From Lepidurus packardi (taxonomy: Eukaryota; Arthropoda; Branchiopoda; Notostraca; Triopsidae), in contig JAKZAN010000002.1 in the NCBI GenBank assembly GCA_023053545.1, positions 7,622,790 to 7,686,789 of the forward strand: 64,000 bases of DNA, in the 5' to 3' direction. The notes under the pieces were generated by a model, which saw only the letters and a program-made list of their open reading frames with translations, ran no database searches and was not told the origin of the DNA. Shown piece after piece: positions 25,001 through 36,291 of this stretch (position 1 is its first letter; each line of letters opens with the position of its first letter). Position numbers and translations under genes: made by a program.

Positions 25001-25993
25001 GAATGCCATTTTCCTTCATTTTATCTCGGCTCAACAGAAGGAAGGTACAAGGTATTTGCGATCTAGGGTTACTTGAATAGTCGTTGGGATTTCCAGATAG
25101 GATTAATGGTTGAGGTTGAAATTCTTTGGTTATTCAAAACACCCGATTCCATTTTAGCGCTTTTGCTGAAAAAGGAGAAACCCTGAAACCTACATTGTTG
25201 TCGAAAGGATTATTAACCTAGTTGGCGAAACTTGTTTGTTTTTAAAAATATTGATGAATCCAGTAATCCGGTATTGGCAGTTGATAGCTTGTTGATGCAC
25301 CAAGCGAATAATTTTAGAACTAATCTAGGATTTTAGTGATGCAATTGAGGGTTTAGGACATTGTTCTCAGTTACATCATGTAAGTGTGCTTCTGATTCCC
25401 CAGGGTGGATGATCATCTGAGGATTAAGCTGTGTGATACTGCGTTATCGAGGGATTTGTTTCCAGGAGATTATCACTGCTTGGGAGATAATGAAAATCGA
25501 CCGATTAAGTGGATGGCGGTCGAGAGTATCAGTCGGAAGGAGTTTGGACCCGAGTCTGATGTGGTAAACTTGTTTGTTTTTGCTTCACTCTCTGCCTCTG
25601 TCTCTCTATTTGATCAGCTCTTCGCTTTTGAAACCCCCTTTGGCTCTCGAGAGTTTTAATGAGAGTAATGACTTTCGCAGTGGATGTTTGGAGTCTTATT
25701 ATGGGAGTTAACTACGTTGGCTCAGCAGCCTTACCTCGAGGTGGATCCTTTTGAAATGGCTGCTTATTTGCGTGATGGATATCGCCTAGCGCAGCCTCTC
25801 AATTGCCCCGACGAACTGTAATTATACTCAGATCTTTGGTTTTTATTATGTTCGGTCATTTTAAAGGAGTCTTCTTCATAGGTTTGCCGTCATGGCTTAT
25901 TGTTGGGCCATGAGTCCTGATGACCGACCTGCTATAACGCAATTACATGCCTACCTCCATGATTTCCATGCTCATTTAAATCGATTCGTATGA
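16093..25993 (+). CDS. RYK: Tyrosine-protein kinase RYK (derailed/doughnut family Wnt receptor)
   Basis: This is a single-pass Wnt co-receptor with a catalytically impaired intracellular kinase domain. Exons: 16093-16210, 20396-20523, 21701-21932, 22688-22868, 22934-23311, 23860-23975, 24041-24203, 24288-24440, 25404-25563, 25681-25817, 25882-25993; 625 residues. A signal peptide is followed by a WIF domain (about 26-158: EVRRLLGLSAELYYVREG to FRRRKICLK). A membrane helix lies near 189-211 (FYIAIGCACALVAGLVLL), then a Ser/His-rich juxtamembrane region. The kinase domain starts near 350: glycine loop EGTFG 357-361, Lys381 (VKTV), HRDVATRN 481-488, DTA 501-503 in place of DFG, and the family hallmark ALSRDLFPGDYHCLGDNENR. 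Human RYK has DNA at the DFG position. The start ATG opens directly onto the signal peptide. Intron 1 is 4.2 kb and carries a dispersed repeat. Confidence 0.96.
16211..20395 (+). other. RYK intron 1 (4.2 kb)
   Basis: This is the only large intron of RYK. It is T/G-rich, holds no convincing exon, and contains a dispersed repeat copy at about 19735-20150 followed by an AT-rich tail to 20235. Long first introns often hold regulatory elements, but no specific site could be supported. Confidence 0.6.
19735..20150 (+). repeat. Dispersed repeat, copy 1 (partial)
   Basis: This roughly 400-base segment is recognisably similar, in the same orientation, to 47940-48350 in the last intron of the chloride-channel gene. 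Shared blocks include ttgtttgcaact, gcttcttgtcccaaa, aacaaaggaaataaa, cggggttaagtttaa and ctttcaaagtc. It contains several AAGTCGACTT palindromes. No intact protein is encoded. Confidence 0.75.
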
Positions 25994-28900
25994 AATTGTA
26001 TAAAAAATTCCCGCCATTCCTGTTCCCCGCAAATTTGAATTTGCTATCGAAATCGCGCTTAAGAATCAATACTACGACAAGACTATTTGCCGTTCGGGGC
26101 GTAAAGAAATCGAACAATTTTTGGACTTATGAGGTGTATATATGTAAAAGTGTGGATTTGTACAACTTACGACGATTTAATACTATTTAGAATTTGGTCC
26201 CTGTATGAAGTCTGTATTCTATACGCAGGTAATAGTCGAATTTTGCGGCCAACACTTAAATAGCGTTGGAAGAAAAACGGGTAACATTCCAGCCCAGTTT
26301 CTCCCCATCTTTTCCACCTTTTTAGAATTAGAGACTTGTGTTCTGACTTTCCGCTCTTATATGGGAAGTTTAATAGCTCATTTCAGTGAGCTTCTACTGT
26401 TGTGCGTAGAACGGTTGGAAACTTCGAAAGAGGCTTTTCACAAGGTAAAAAGGAAAATCTTTGTCTGTGACCGTATTGCGTATTCCGACTTCCCGTGCTA
26501 GCGTGCCGAGCAGCTGTTTGCAGCTCTGGCAATCTAGAAATCTTGTATTAGAATCAGGGGATAGGACTACCCCATGCAATGCAAAGGCCAAAAAGCAAAA
26601 GACTTTTTTGCTTTTTTTGTAATACCTTCTGAAGTCACTATTCCCATCGCGGCACTTTGTAGAAGGGTGGAGTCCAAAAGAAGCCTTAGAGAAAACGAGT
26701 TAGCAAGTCGGTATTCACTTTACTCTCAGAAAAAAAGGAATCGATCTAACCTATTCCAGCATCCACTCCTGAAGACTCGAGCTTCAAAGCCAAAAGCCTC
26801 CAGAAATTTCCCCGAAAATGAGAAAGAGCGAGACAGGAGGATAAAAAAAAGACTTAGAAGATGTATAGTTTGATTTCATGCAAAAAAGTTGAGCCCAATA
26901 ACTCCATCATGTCCCGCTGAGAAGGTCTTCACCTCATACACCATTCATGAGACATGGAGCTATCAAGTATATGCAAAAACCTTTCAAATTTTGTAAACTC
27001 AAAACTTGTTTCTCTCTCTCAGTCTTGGTCGCTCTGCATAGTGGTGTATGTATTACCTCCACCGAAAGAAGATTTGCTGGAACACCTTTTTTTTCTCTCC
27101 AGCTGCTCCTTATTTACTTCCCCGGATGAAAAAAAAGCCTGAGTGACTGATCCAGAAAAGCTTTATGTCATTCCTAGAACCCAAGCCTAAGTCCCATGAC
27201 CAACAACGGTTCACACTAATAGCGTGGTACATGTCATGTTAACGGGAGAATAGTCCCCATTTTACATCATTTACATAAAACTAGGGTCCCCCATATCACC
27301 CGGAACTAATGCGAAGCTCTTGTTTGATGATCTCTACAAAACGACCGTGTTTTACCTGAACTTAACCGTTACCAATCGATAGAAACCTTCCTCTTTTGTC
27401 TTTTGTCACAGTGTAGAGTGTACCAAGTTTTGGAATGTAACTGTATTTTATTTTTTTCCACTTTTTTCTTTCATGGATGAGTCCAATAGTCGAGTCCTTT
27501 AGCACAGATGTAAGTACGCAATGGTTCGGAAAACGAATAATACTTGAACCTTAAACCAATTTAAATTGAAGTACCATTCGGGTTCCCATGAGAGAGCGAA
27601 AGTCGAGAGTTTTGAACAGGGATGCGGCATCGCACCCGTTTCTTCTTCAATTCCAGTTCTATAAGACGCGTCCCTCCCCCCCTTTCATTTTCCGTTCCTC
27701 TCTTTTGATTTTTCATTGTTGGCGAACTTTGGATGCCGGCAAAAGGTTTCGAGTGAACCAAAACGCCTGGGTGACAAATGGGCGTCTCTCGTGGTGCTTT
27801 TGCTCTAGAAGTCTTTTGAGTTTTAACTTAACAATAGCCGGTCGCACCATTCCCAACCCTCTTTTGTTGAAGGGAGATGGGGTGCTCCTTTCTTTTTTTT
27901 TTCTTCTCGGAATTGGTTCCGCCACTGTAAAATGGCACCAGCGAGATTTCACGCCTGTAAAGTGCAAATTTAATGAAACGCTATTGTCAGCCATGGGTAT
28001 AGGGTTACGTCCCCACCAATTTTGGAGTCATGTCATATGCAAATTAACCTGAACAACAAGCCACGCCCATTCATAATTTTTTCGTCACACCTGTCAGTTC
28101 CATTTGGTGAAGTTGAAGTGTATTAGGCAGATAAACGTAGGTTTAACCAGAACTAACTAGAGATGAATCGCAGGCGTAGGTCGAGCCACGCCTACGTTTA
28201 CAGATAAAGTTATTTTTAGCTCTTTTTCTTTTGTTTTTTGTTTTCCTGCCTTGGTTAAAATAGTAATAAATGACGATTTGATGTTTGGCTAAAAGTAAAA
28301 AAGCCGCTGAGGTTAATTAATTGCTATTGGAGTCAAGGGGTTAATAGCGTATCAAGCCGCCCACGAAAAATCGTGGAATTGCCCTAAGCGTAAAGCCTTG
28401 GATGATTTTTTCTATCTTTTTCTTTAAAAAAAAAATCTTGTCACGTTTGCTTTAGCTTGTAAGATGTGGTATCCTGTATGTAAATGCGTTTTCTTATTTT
28501 TGTTTTTAACTTTTTTTAGCTTCTCGTCTGCTTTGATGTTTGTTTGAACAAGCTGTCTCTTTTCTTCAAAGACCAAGAGCAAGATTAAAGCAAATGTTGC
28601 TTTAAGTCCTAACAGCAATAAAAAAAATCCTGCCAAAGTCTGAATGAATGCACTTTATTCAGGTTAACAGTCATCTTTAATTAAACGTACAAGTTAAGCT
28701 AATCGTCGCATAAAAATAAAAGTTTTACGTTTGATATTAACAATGTGTTTAATATTAAGAATCCTTAGTTCAAATAATGTATTATTGGAGCTACCTTTTT
28801 GGATTTTGAGCATTAATTCACTATTAAAACAAAAACGTATGACAAATTGACAATATAAACAAATATTGGCAGAGCTCTTTGGTTGAATGTGCTAACCACA

Positions 28901-30900
28901 AAAGTTGGCGGAAGTGAAGTGAAGCCACATGGAGCGAAATTGACAACGAAAAGCAAAGACCATACGTTGTTAAGTTCGGGAAGAGCAAATATTAGTTCAG
29001 GGGGCGCTCTTCTTCTGTGCGAAACGTGTGGCTTCAGATGGGGGTGTTGTACGTGTTGTGTGTACTCTCTGCCAACAATACAAGGGGAAATCCCTCGAAA
29101 CCGAGAAAAGAGACACACATTATGCCAGCTGGCACTGCTCGTGATTCGCTGTTTTATTCTCATTGCACCCTTTTTTTATTACAAGAGTAATAAAACTTAC
29201 GGTGAAGCATGTGGGGTGCCCCCATATGTCCTCTACACACTTCGGCCAACAACAAGAGAGAAGAAGACAATGCAATAAACGAGGGTAAAAGAGGGGTTGG
29301 TGGCAATTTTAGTCAGGCAAATATACAACACGTGACAAGCTCATTAACTCGCGTTTGTCATCCAATCTCCAGGAACCCTGCGAAAATCAACTCATTTTGT
29401 TTTAATTATTTCCGTCGTCGGTTTTCTTATACCACCCGAGGCCGGAAAGCTCGTAGCTCCGTTTGTTGAGTATTTTTTACTCTAAATTTATAGCTTGGTT
29501 AGATATCTGGTTATAGTCTCATTCTATGCAAGGTAAAAAAAATAACAAACAAAAAGAATAATAACTTCAAAAAGCATAACGTATCTTAAATGTAAACTTG
29601 GTTTAGCAATGAACGTAGCTCACGCTGTGAAATACAGAAAAAATTGCTATTTAACAAATAATAATAATAAGTTTAGTGTGGGAGTCTGTATTTAAGACCG
29701 GAAGCTTATTTTGAATTTATTACTCATTATTGGAAGTTTTGAATTTAACTAAAAGCGAATATTAATTTGGTGGTTGGGATTCACTAAATACTCTTGGCTT
29801 AAAGAAGACTGGTGATTTGCCACGTCAGCGTGACTGATTCCGGCTTTCTGACTACTTCGAAGCCATAGACATGCTTAATAAGCTCGTTAGAATTTTTTCT
29901 TGTTGCTTTTTTGTGTGATGGACGTCTACGAGTGAGATAAAACCTCTATTTTTGTGCTTAATAAAACAAGTTTTCTTGATGCGTCATTTACCATTTGTCA
30001 GTCACGACTTGTGGATTGCAGATAATTCTGCCTTTATGTCCTCTGTAACACACTAACAAGTTTATTTCCCTTGGGGTGTTTGACTCACGCCTTTACAAAT
30101 TACTGTAAACATGATTCTTCTTTCTTGTGTTATTCTTATTTTTTAAATAACGAAACAAGCCTCAAGTTTTCTTTTTCTTATCTTATTTTTTTAACACCAA
30201 ATGTGGAACGTCTTTCTATTAATCACCTTGTCGACACGTGCAGAAATATGATGCTTGGGCAACTAGGCCGAATCCTATCAAAAATGTCCTTTTCCCAATG
30301 GGGGTGAATCCACAGGGTGTCATACAGAAATTCTCTCGCGCTCTCCCCCCTTATTTCGTATCTCCCTTTAGGGCCTTGGGAATAAAAAAGAAATGTCTTT
30401 GAGAATGCATATTATGTGGGAGGCTGATATCTCTGTTGGCTAAGGCCAGTGAGGCATGTGACTCACCCGAGTTCGCGCAATCCTATATAGAACCTAAAGC
30501 GAGTATACACGAGAGCACACAGCGCGAGAGAATCACGTAATAATGGTCAGTGATTAGATCCCGAAAGCAGCCAGCCAGCTCCGGGGTGAACCAGCTTAGC
30601 GAGAGTAGAAAATGGTCTTAAGGGGAAGTCGGTGGGGTAGAAGGAAAATAATATAGATGTGTCACTCTTGGATGGCTTTTTCATCGGAAGTTTTCCTGCT
30701 CTTGCTTTCTTATTTAACGCTAGCCTACTGAGCTCCCTTCTTTGAAATTGAGAATTTGATCGACTGACTGGTAAACCGATGGAGAAGGTTGTCCGTGTTT
30801 AGAGATGGTTTGAAAGCAGATAGCTACCCAAATAAAATGTCCGATTTCGATGGCAACTTATAGTCTATATTACCCTAAGAATAATTAATTATTTTTTTTT
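25994..30900. other. Convergent intergenic gap downstream of RYK
   Basis: RYK (plus) and CCDC39 (minus) converge on this 4.9 kb stretch. I see no coherent exon on either strand. Open frames at 27588-28052 and 28883-29278 have no domain, no splice logic and low-complexity composition. A 10-base perfect inverted repeat (28132-28141 and 28191-28200) is the only structured element I could support. Confidence 0.5.
28132..28200. repeat. Inverted repeat / potential hairpin
   Basis: TAAACGTAGG at 28132-28141 is the exact reverse complement of CCTACGTTTA at 28191-28200. A nested pair AGGCGT/ACGCCT (28172 and 28188) lies inside. It could be a short hairpin RNA stem or a decayed foldback element. Confidence 0.5.
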
Positions 30901-30905
30901 ATTAA

Positions 30906-31110
30906 GGCTCCCGTATACCTTAGCTTTGGTATTGTCGGTTAGCATGGGGAATTTTGGAACAGCTTTTTGAGAAAACCAGTGCAGTGCATGTAATATCATA
31001 TTTCGTAATAGCTAATTTACTACTTAGCGCATATTGGCATGAAAATACCATTGGAAACTTTTTTTTACGGAAGCATTATTTTGGTGGTTGTGGTAATTTA
31101 GAGTTGATTT
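30906..31110 (+). mobile_element. TTAA-flanked MITE, truncated copy
   Basis: The segment starts after TTAA (30902-30905) with the terminal sequence GGCTCCCGTATACCTTAGCT. It then follows, in reverse orientation, the right half of the complete element at 32448-32733 (shared blocks: ggttagc, tggaaca-ctttttgagaaaa, ttggtggt). The far terminus is not found, so the copy is truncated or decayed. Confidence 0.6.
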
Positions 31111-31479
31111 CCCTCTAGTTTACGCTATAATTATTACGTATTTTATACTTGAGTGTAAAAATAGAAAAGCAAACCATTGATTGTATAAATACTGTATTGA
31201 AACGTTTCATGCTCATATTGGAATGTTAGTTTTTCGACTGGTAAGCATCAAACGTTCTTCTCGACTGATTAGGGCTTTTAACATTTAGAAGTCCTAGTTT
31301 TGCGCAATCATTCTCTTATTTAAAAAGTAGGATTATTTTCTTGCTTGAACCCAGTGGAAACTAAATAATTTTGTTTTTTAATAAGATTTCTGCTTTGGGG
31401 CTGACAAGTGACTGACGTACACGAATCCACTTTTACAAGGTAATTTGAAGAGATCGAAAAGTCATTCTTTTTTGAGGTC

Positions 31480-34400
31480 TCACATGGATGACTTCTTAGA
31501 TATAAGTTTGAGTTTGGCGGGAGCACTGATCCGTCGGGTTGTTTCGACTAGGAGCCTCCGTGGGGAAGCTGAGGACGGCAGAGAATTGGAGTTGGAATGA
31601 TTGCTCCGGTGACTTTGATTGGGAGTTGACTTGGGAGTAGGCGGACTGCTGGGATTGAAATGGAAATGAGGCAAATGCAAATGAGTGGCTTTGACGAGCT
31701 TGGGTTTGCCCGTTTGATCTTTCCCTCCAGTGGAAGCGGAAGATGTCAATACAGCCTCGAAATTGGACTTGTCAGTGGCACTACAGGCAGTAATCAGATA
31801 AGATTGTAAACGAGCTTCCATTTCGGCTGCGGAGCCACGCTCGGGGAATTGAAACGCCAAAGAATCGTGTAAAACTTCACAGGCTTTTCGGTACTGTTCT
31901 TTTTTCAGTTGACATTCGAAATCCAGCTGCGGTTGTAAACACCGACGCACATACAAAAAAGAGAGCGAAAAGATTAAATGAATTAGATTGATGATTCAAT
32001 TCAAGTTTCAGACAATATAGACCTCTTCGAGGGTCAAGCCTGGCGAAGACTGAGTGCGAAGGGCGTGGCTTAGTTTGCGAACAAGCTGTTGGGTCTTTTG
32101 ATAGCGCATTTTAATTCCGTTCAAATCTTTCTGGATCAAGAATACATTTTGCTCTTCTTCCTCTAAATTGAGTTTGGATTGCGCTTCTTGGGGGAGAAAA
32201 TTTCCCAACTCTTCCTCCACCAACTATAAATTATTTTCTATTAATTATTTCTCTGTTTTCGTAAGAAGACAGAATGGTATTACTTTCATTCCTTTCTCGA
32301 TGGTTTGCAAATCTTTGATGCGTTCCCGTAATTCTGAGTCGATTTGCCGCTTCTGAGCCTCCAAAGCTTCTTGGCTCGATTGCTTCTCAGCTTTTTATTT
32401 CCATATTTACGGAAAAACATATACTCAAAATATTAAAATACACTTAAGGCTCCCGTATACCTTAGCTTATTGATGCGAAACAGTCATAGATGGCACTGAT
32501 TTTTGTTATTGTTTTGCCAAAGCCTTGCGTAAGAAAGTAAAAAAGAAATGGATAGCTAATTGTCGGCAAAGTTTCTACGCTTGTTTTAATTCTGAAAAGT
32601 ATAACTTGTTACCATAGTTTACCACCAAGATTACCGTCAAAGAACTTTTTATTAAATGTACTGATTTTCTCAAAAAGTTGTTCCGAAATTTCCCACGCTA
32701 ACCGCCTATACCGAGCTAAGGTACACGGGAGCCTTAAAATGCTAAAATAAATTTAAAATACAACATTATTTTAACAAACTAAGAATAGATTTATCTGTTC
32801 ATATATAAAAAAAAAATCTTAATGAAAAATCTTGATCTTGATGAAAAAAATCAGGTATCTTACGTGGTGGAACTCCTACGATCGCGTGCTGGCGGAATTG
32901 CTGGTTGGACGACGACACGACCGTCAAGGTATTAGCTAACCCTTCATTATCCTTCTCGGTTTTCTCAATTTTTAAATTTAAATCCTCCAAAATCTCTTTC
33001 AAGGATTCTTTCTCTTGCACCAGCTGGAAAATGTAAACTAGGGTTAGTAAATCTGCAAAGAGATTTTTTCATATTTTTTCTCGATCATTTTGTTTACCTT
33101 TATAATAAGGTACGCTTCTGTGGGCGGAGCAATCTCCTCCTGAGGGCCAAAGGTATCAGCCAAAACTTGGTATCGAATTCGAATTTTATCTACGATGTTC
33201 CATTTCTGTTTCGCAGTCATGTTCAGATGTTGGACTTGGTCTTTCAGCGAGCGACATTCCGCAGTTAAAACAGCTAAACGCGACTGGATTTCAAGCTTAC
33301 GCTCCGCCATTGCCTTTACAATTTTTTTCCAAGATAATAAACAAAAAGAGTGAAACGAACTGTAAATACGTCGACAGTAGAGTCTCAGGGGTAAGAAAGG
33401 CGTTACCGTTTGCAAGTCGATTTTCTGCTTTTCTAAGCCCCAAACTTGACTAGCATGCGTTCTAAGGATTTTTTGCCGGTTTTCGCTTTGTAATCGGATT
33501 AGCGTCTCGGCGAGGCGCAGCTCTTCTAATTGCTGATGCTGGAGTTGCCTCTCTCGCTCCAAAGCATCGCTCTCGAGCCGAAGTTGGACTGCTCGGCTTT
33601 CCAAACTCGATTGCACTTCTTTTTGCTTCCCCATTTGATGTTGGTATCGCGCAACTTGGCTCTTTTAGAAAAAAACGAAATACCAAGAGAGCACACAAAA
33701 ACGTTAAAAGAAATTTTAATAAACTAACTTGAGAGGTGAGCAACTCCTGCCGTAAAATGAGCAAAATAGCCCGTTTTTCTCCCAATTCTTGACTCAAGAG
33801 ACGAATCCGGTTCGTTTGAACTACTTTTTCCTCTTCTGACCTCGGCTCGCCTCTTAATTTACGAAATTCTAGCTCTAATTTGACCCATTCCATATTCTAC
33901 GTCAAAACAATTAAAAGAATATACAGAAAGTATTTTTTTTTTTGTAAATAAATTTTGGATTTTGCGTTCTTTCCAAATCTTTACTTTGGCGTAAATGTGG
34001 TCTTCGATTTGGTTAAGGAGTTCGTTCAAATTTTTCTCTGACTTTGAGTTGTGTTGGAGACTGGATTGGAGACTTTGGATTTCAGTGTCCAGGTTTTGGA
34101 GCGAACTTCGGAGTTGGGTTAGTTTGCATTCCTGCAGCGATTTCTGTTGTGCCTTGTCAGCTAATTGAGATTTCAGGCACTTAGCGCGATCGGTTTCTTC
34201 CTAATTGGTATTTTTTATGAGATTTTTTTCGGTCTCTCTCGGATCGCTTTTCTCGAAAGATTTTCATGAATTTTTTACCTGAAGACGCTGTAAAACTTGC
34301 TGTTTTTGTTCGGAGGAAGTCATGGAATAATTCTGGACTTGCTCGAGCTGCTTTTCGAGCTTTTGGATGCTGTGCTGGGTTTGAGATAATTGAGTTTGCT

Positions 34401-35974
34401 TTTGGGACAGAAGTTCCTTTTGGCTCTTCAATTCCAACCGCGTTTGAGCGACTGCTGCTTCGTGTTTTTGTGCAAAAGCTGCTGTGCAATTCACCTGTTT
34501 GTTGCAGTAATACGTAGAAATGATACATGATATGAAATACGTAGAAAAATATATGAAATACATGATATGAAATACGTAGAAATGATATGAAATACGTAGA
34601 AATTTTTTGGGTTTTTATTCTTTTATATTTTGATAACAAAAAGAAACTGGAGCTTTTGTTTTACCTCGGCTTGAAGGCTTTCAAGTGTTAAAAGCCTTTC
34701 CGATTGTTTCTGTTGCAATTTGGCCACTTGTCTGTCTCGTTTCTTTACTGCAGCTGCTAATGCGGCTTGGGTTTTAGTTTCGGTTGAGAGCCAGCTTTCT
34801 TGCCAGTCCATTTCATTCGTTTGTTGACTTAATTCGCTTTCAAGTTCGTTAACCGTCTAGATTTTTTATTCATAGTGTTGCAATTTATTTAAATGTACTA
34901 ATATTAGCTATTTCTGTTTGTATTGATTTAGTTCTATTATTTCTAGTATTACGTTCGTGATGTTCTCTAATTCGCGATCTCGGGCAGCTACTTGTTTCAA
35001 ATTAGCTTCCCATTGTTTCAGTTCTTGGTCTCTATCTTCTCGGAATTGTTCAAAATCTTGCTGCAATCGGTTCAATTCGGTAGCTAAAAGTCGACGTTCA
35101 GCGTGCAACTTATCTAGTTCCTGAACCGCCTTCTGTTCCTCTTGGCGCATTTTATGGATAGCCAACTCCAATTCCTAGTTATTTAAATTTATTTGATGAG
35201 TTATAACAATTACAATAAAAAAATCGTTTAAAATACAATTAAAAGTTTGCGTGCTAGACGTAGGCGATAATTCTCTTTACTTGAATTTTGTGCTCATCTT
35301 GCTTGGAATACTCTAAAATCGAGTTATTGTCTTTTGCTTGGGCCGCAGCCGCCTCTGACCAAGTTTGGCGTACTTCCTCGGTTGCCTTTAACCGTTTTTC
35401 TAATTTTGCTACTCGCTTCACGTTTTTGTTGATTTTCCCCTGCAATTTAATTCACAAAAATGTAAGGTTTTTTTTTTTTTATTTGGAAAACGTATTTGCA
35501 ACTTTATTTCATTGGACTTTTACCTGCGTTTCCTGACTGCGTTCGTTAACCATCGCCAATTTCTCGTGCAACAATTGCACTTCTCGTGTAACCCAGTCTC
35601 TTTGTTGGATTTGCACCTTTTCCTGATGCTCGATTTCTTGACTTTCGGCGCGGAAATGCCTGACTAATTCCTAGAAGAATTAAGCGCATTTAATTGCATA
35701 AATTTTTTTTAAATGTAATTACGTGGGCCTGGAGCAAAGCTTGTTCGCTACCGCTTTGCTCATTCCGAAAAGCTTGGATATTATTATTGTTTTCTTGACA
35801 GCGCTGTTTCCACTCTTTCAAAATGTGCTGTTTGGCTAAAATCTGAAGAAAAAAAAGTTATATTTTTATTAACCAAATTAATAATTAGAAGATTACTTCT
35901 TGCTGGAGCTTTTGATTAGCGGCGTTCGCTAACGGAATTAACGAACCCATTTGATAATGCGCGTCTAAATCCAT
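31480..35974 (-). CDS. CCDC39: Coiled-coil domain-containing protein 39 (axonemal ruler subunit)
   Basis: With CCDC40 this protein forms the 96-nm ruler of motile cilia and flagella, setting inner dynein arm and radial spoke spacing. Minus-strand exons: 35974-35897, 35842-35723, 35670-35524, 35439-35281, 35174-34953, 34856-34665, 34494-34279, 34200-33985, 33896-33729, 33661-33407, 33313-33098, 33023-32864, 32390-32284, 32223-32023, 31926-31480. They give 967 residues (the human protein has 941), almost entirely heptad coiled coil. Family signatures are GSLIPLANAANQKL near the N-terminus, ILEYSKQDEHKIQ, EAYLIIKLVQEKESL with LANTLTVVSSSNQQFRQ, and a Ser/Pro-rich tail ending KKSSM. An upstream noncoding exon is likely, since an acceptor lies six bases before the ATG. 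In arthropods the expected site is the sperm flagellum. Golgin-45 lies 317 bases upstream on the same strand. The weakest call is the donor GAG/GTCTAT at 32023. Confidence 0.88.
32448..32733. mobile_element. MITE with 20-base terminal inverted repeats and TTAA target duplication
   Basis: This 286-base non-coding element in a CCDC39 intron is flanked by TTAA on both sides (32444-32447 and 32734-32737). The left end is GGCTCCCGTATACCTTAGCT. The right end is its inverted copy with one mismatch (GTGTACC for GTATACC). TTAA duplication is typical of the piggyBac superfamily. The element has no transposase. Confidence 0.85.
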
Positions 35975-36291
35975 TTTCACCTAAATTTACTTATTTTCAA
36001 AAACTCTTTCAAAAACTTTTAAACAGAGCCAAGAAGCTACAGAGAGCCACTCGAATAGATTCATTTATCGATCCAACAAGTTTAGGTATCCCCAGGTAAC
36101 GCGTGCTTATAAAACAGGTAGGTGTATTACACTTTCTTGCCCCTTCAAATCAATAAATCAATACATAAATTGGTCCCTCCTTTTACAGAGATTTTTAACC
36201 TTTTGTAAACAATAGTGTTTTTCTTCATATTTATACTATTTTCAGTTTGCTTTGGGTTGACAGGAAACGGCGAGAATAAATCGTGGGGAAA

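Noticed and set aside
27588..28052. 154-codon plus-strand frame
   Set aside because: No recognisable domain, F/R/S-rich, no splice context; also open on the opposite strand (93 codons).
28883..29278. 131-codon plus-strand frame with Cys cluster
   Set aside because: No family match and overlaps an equally long minus-strand frame; treated as chance.
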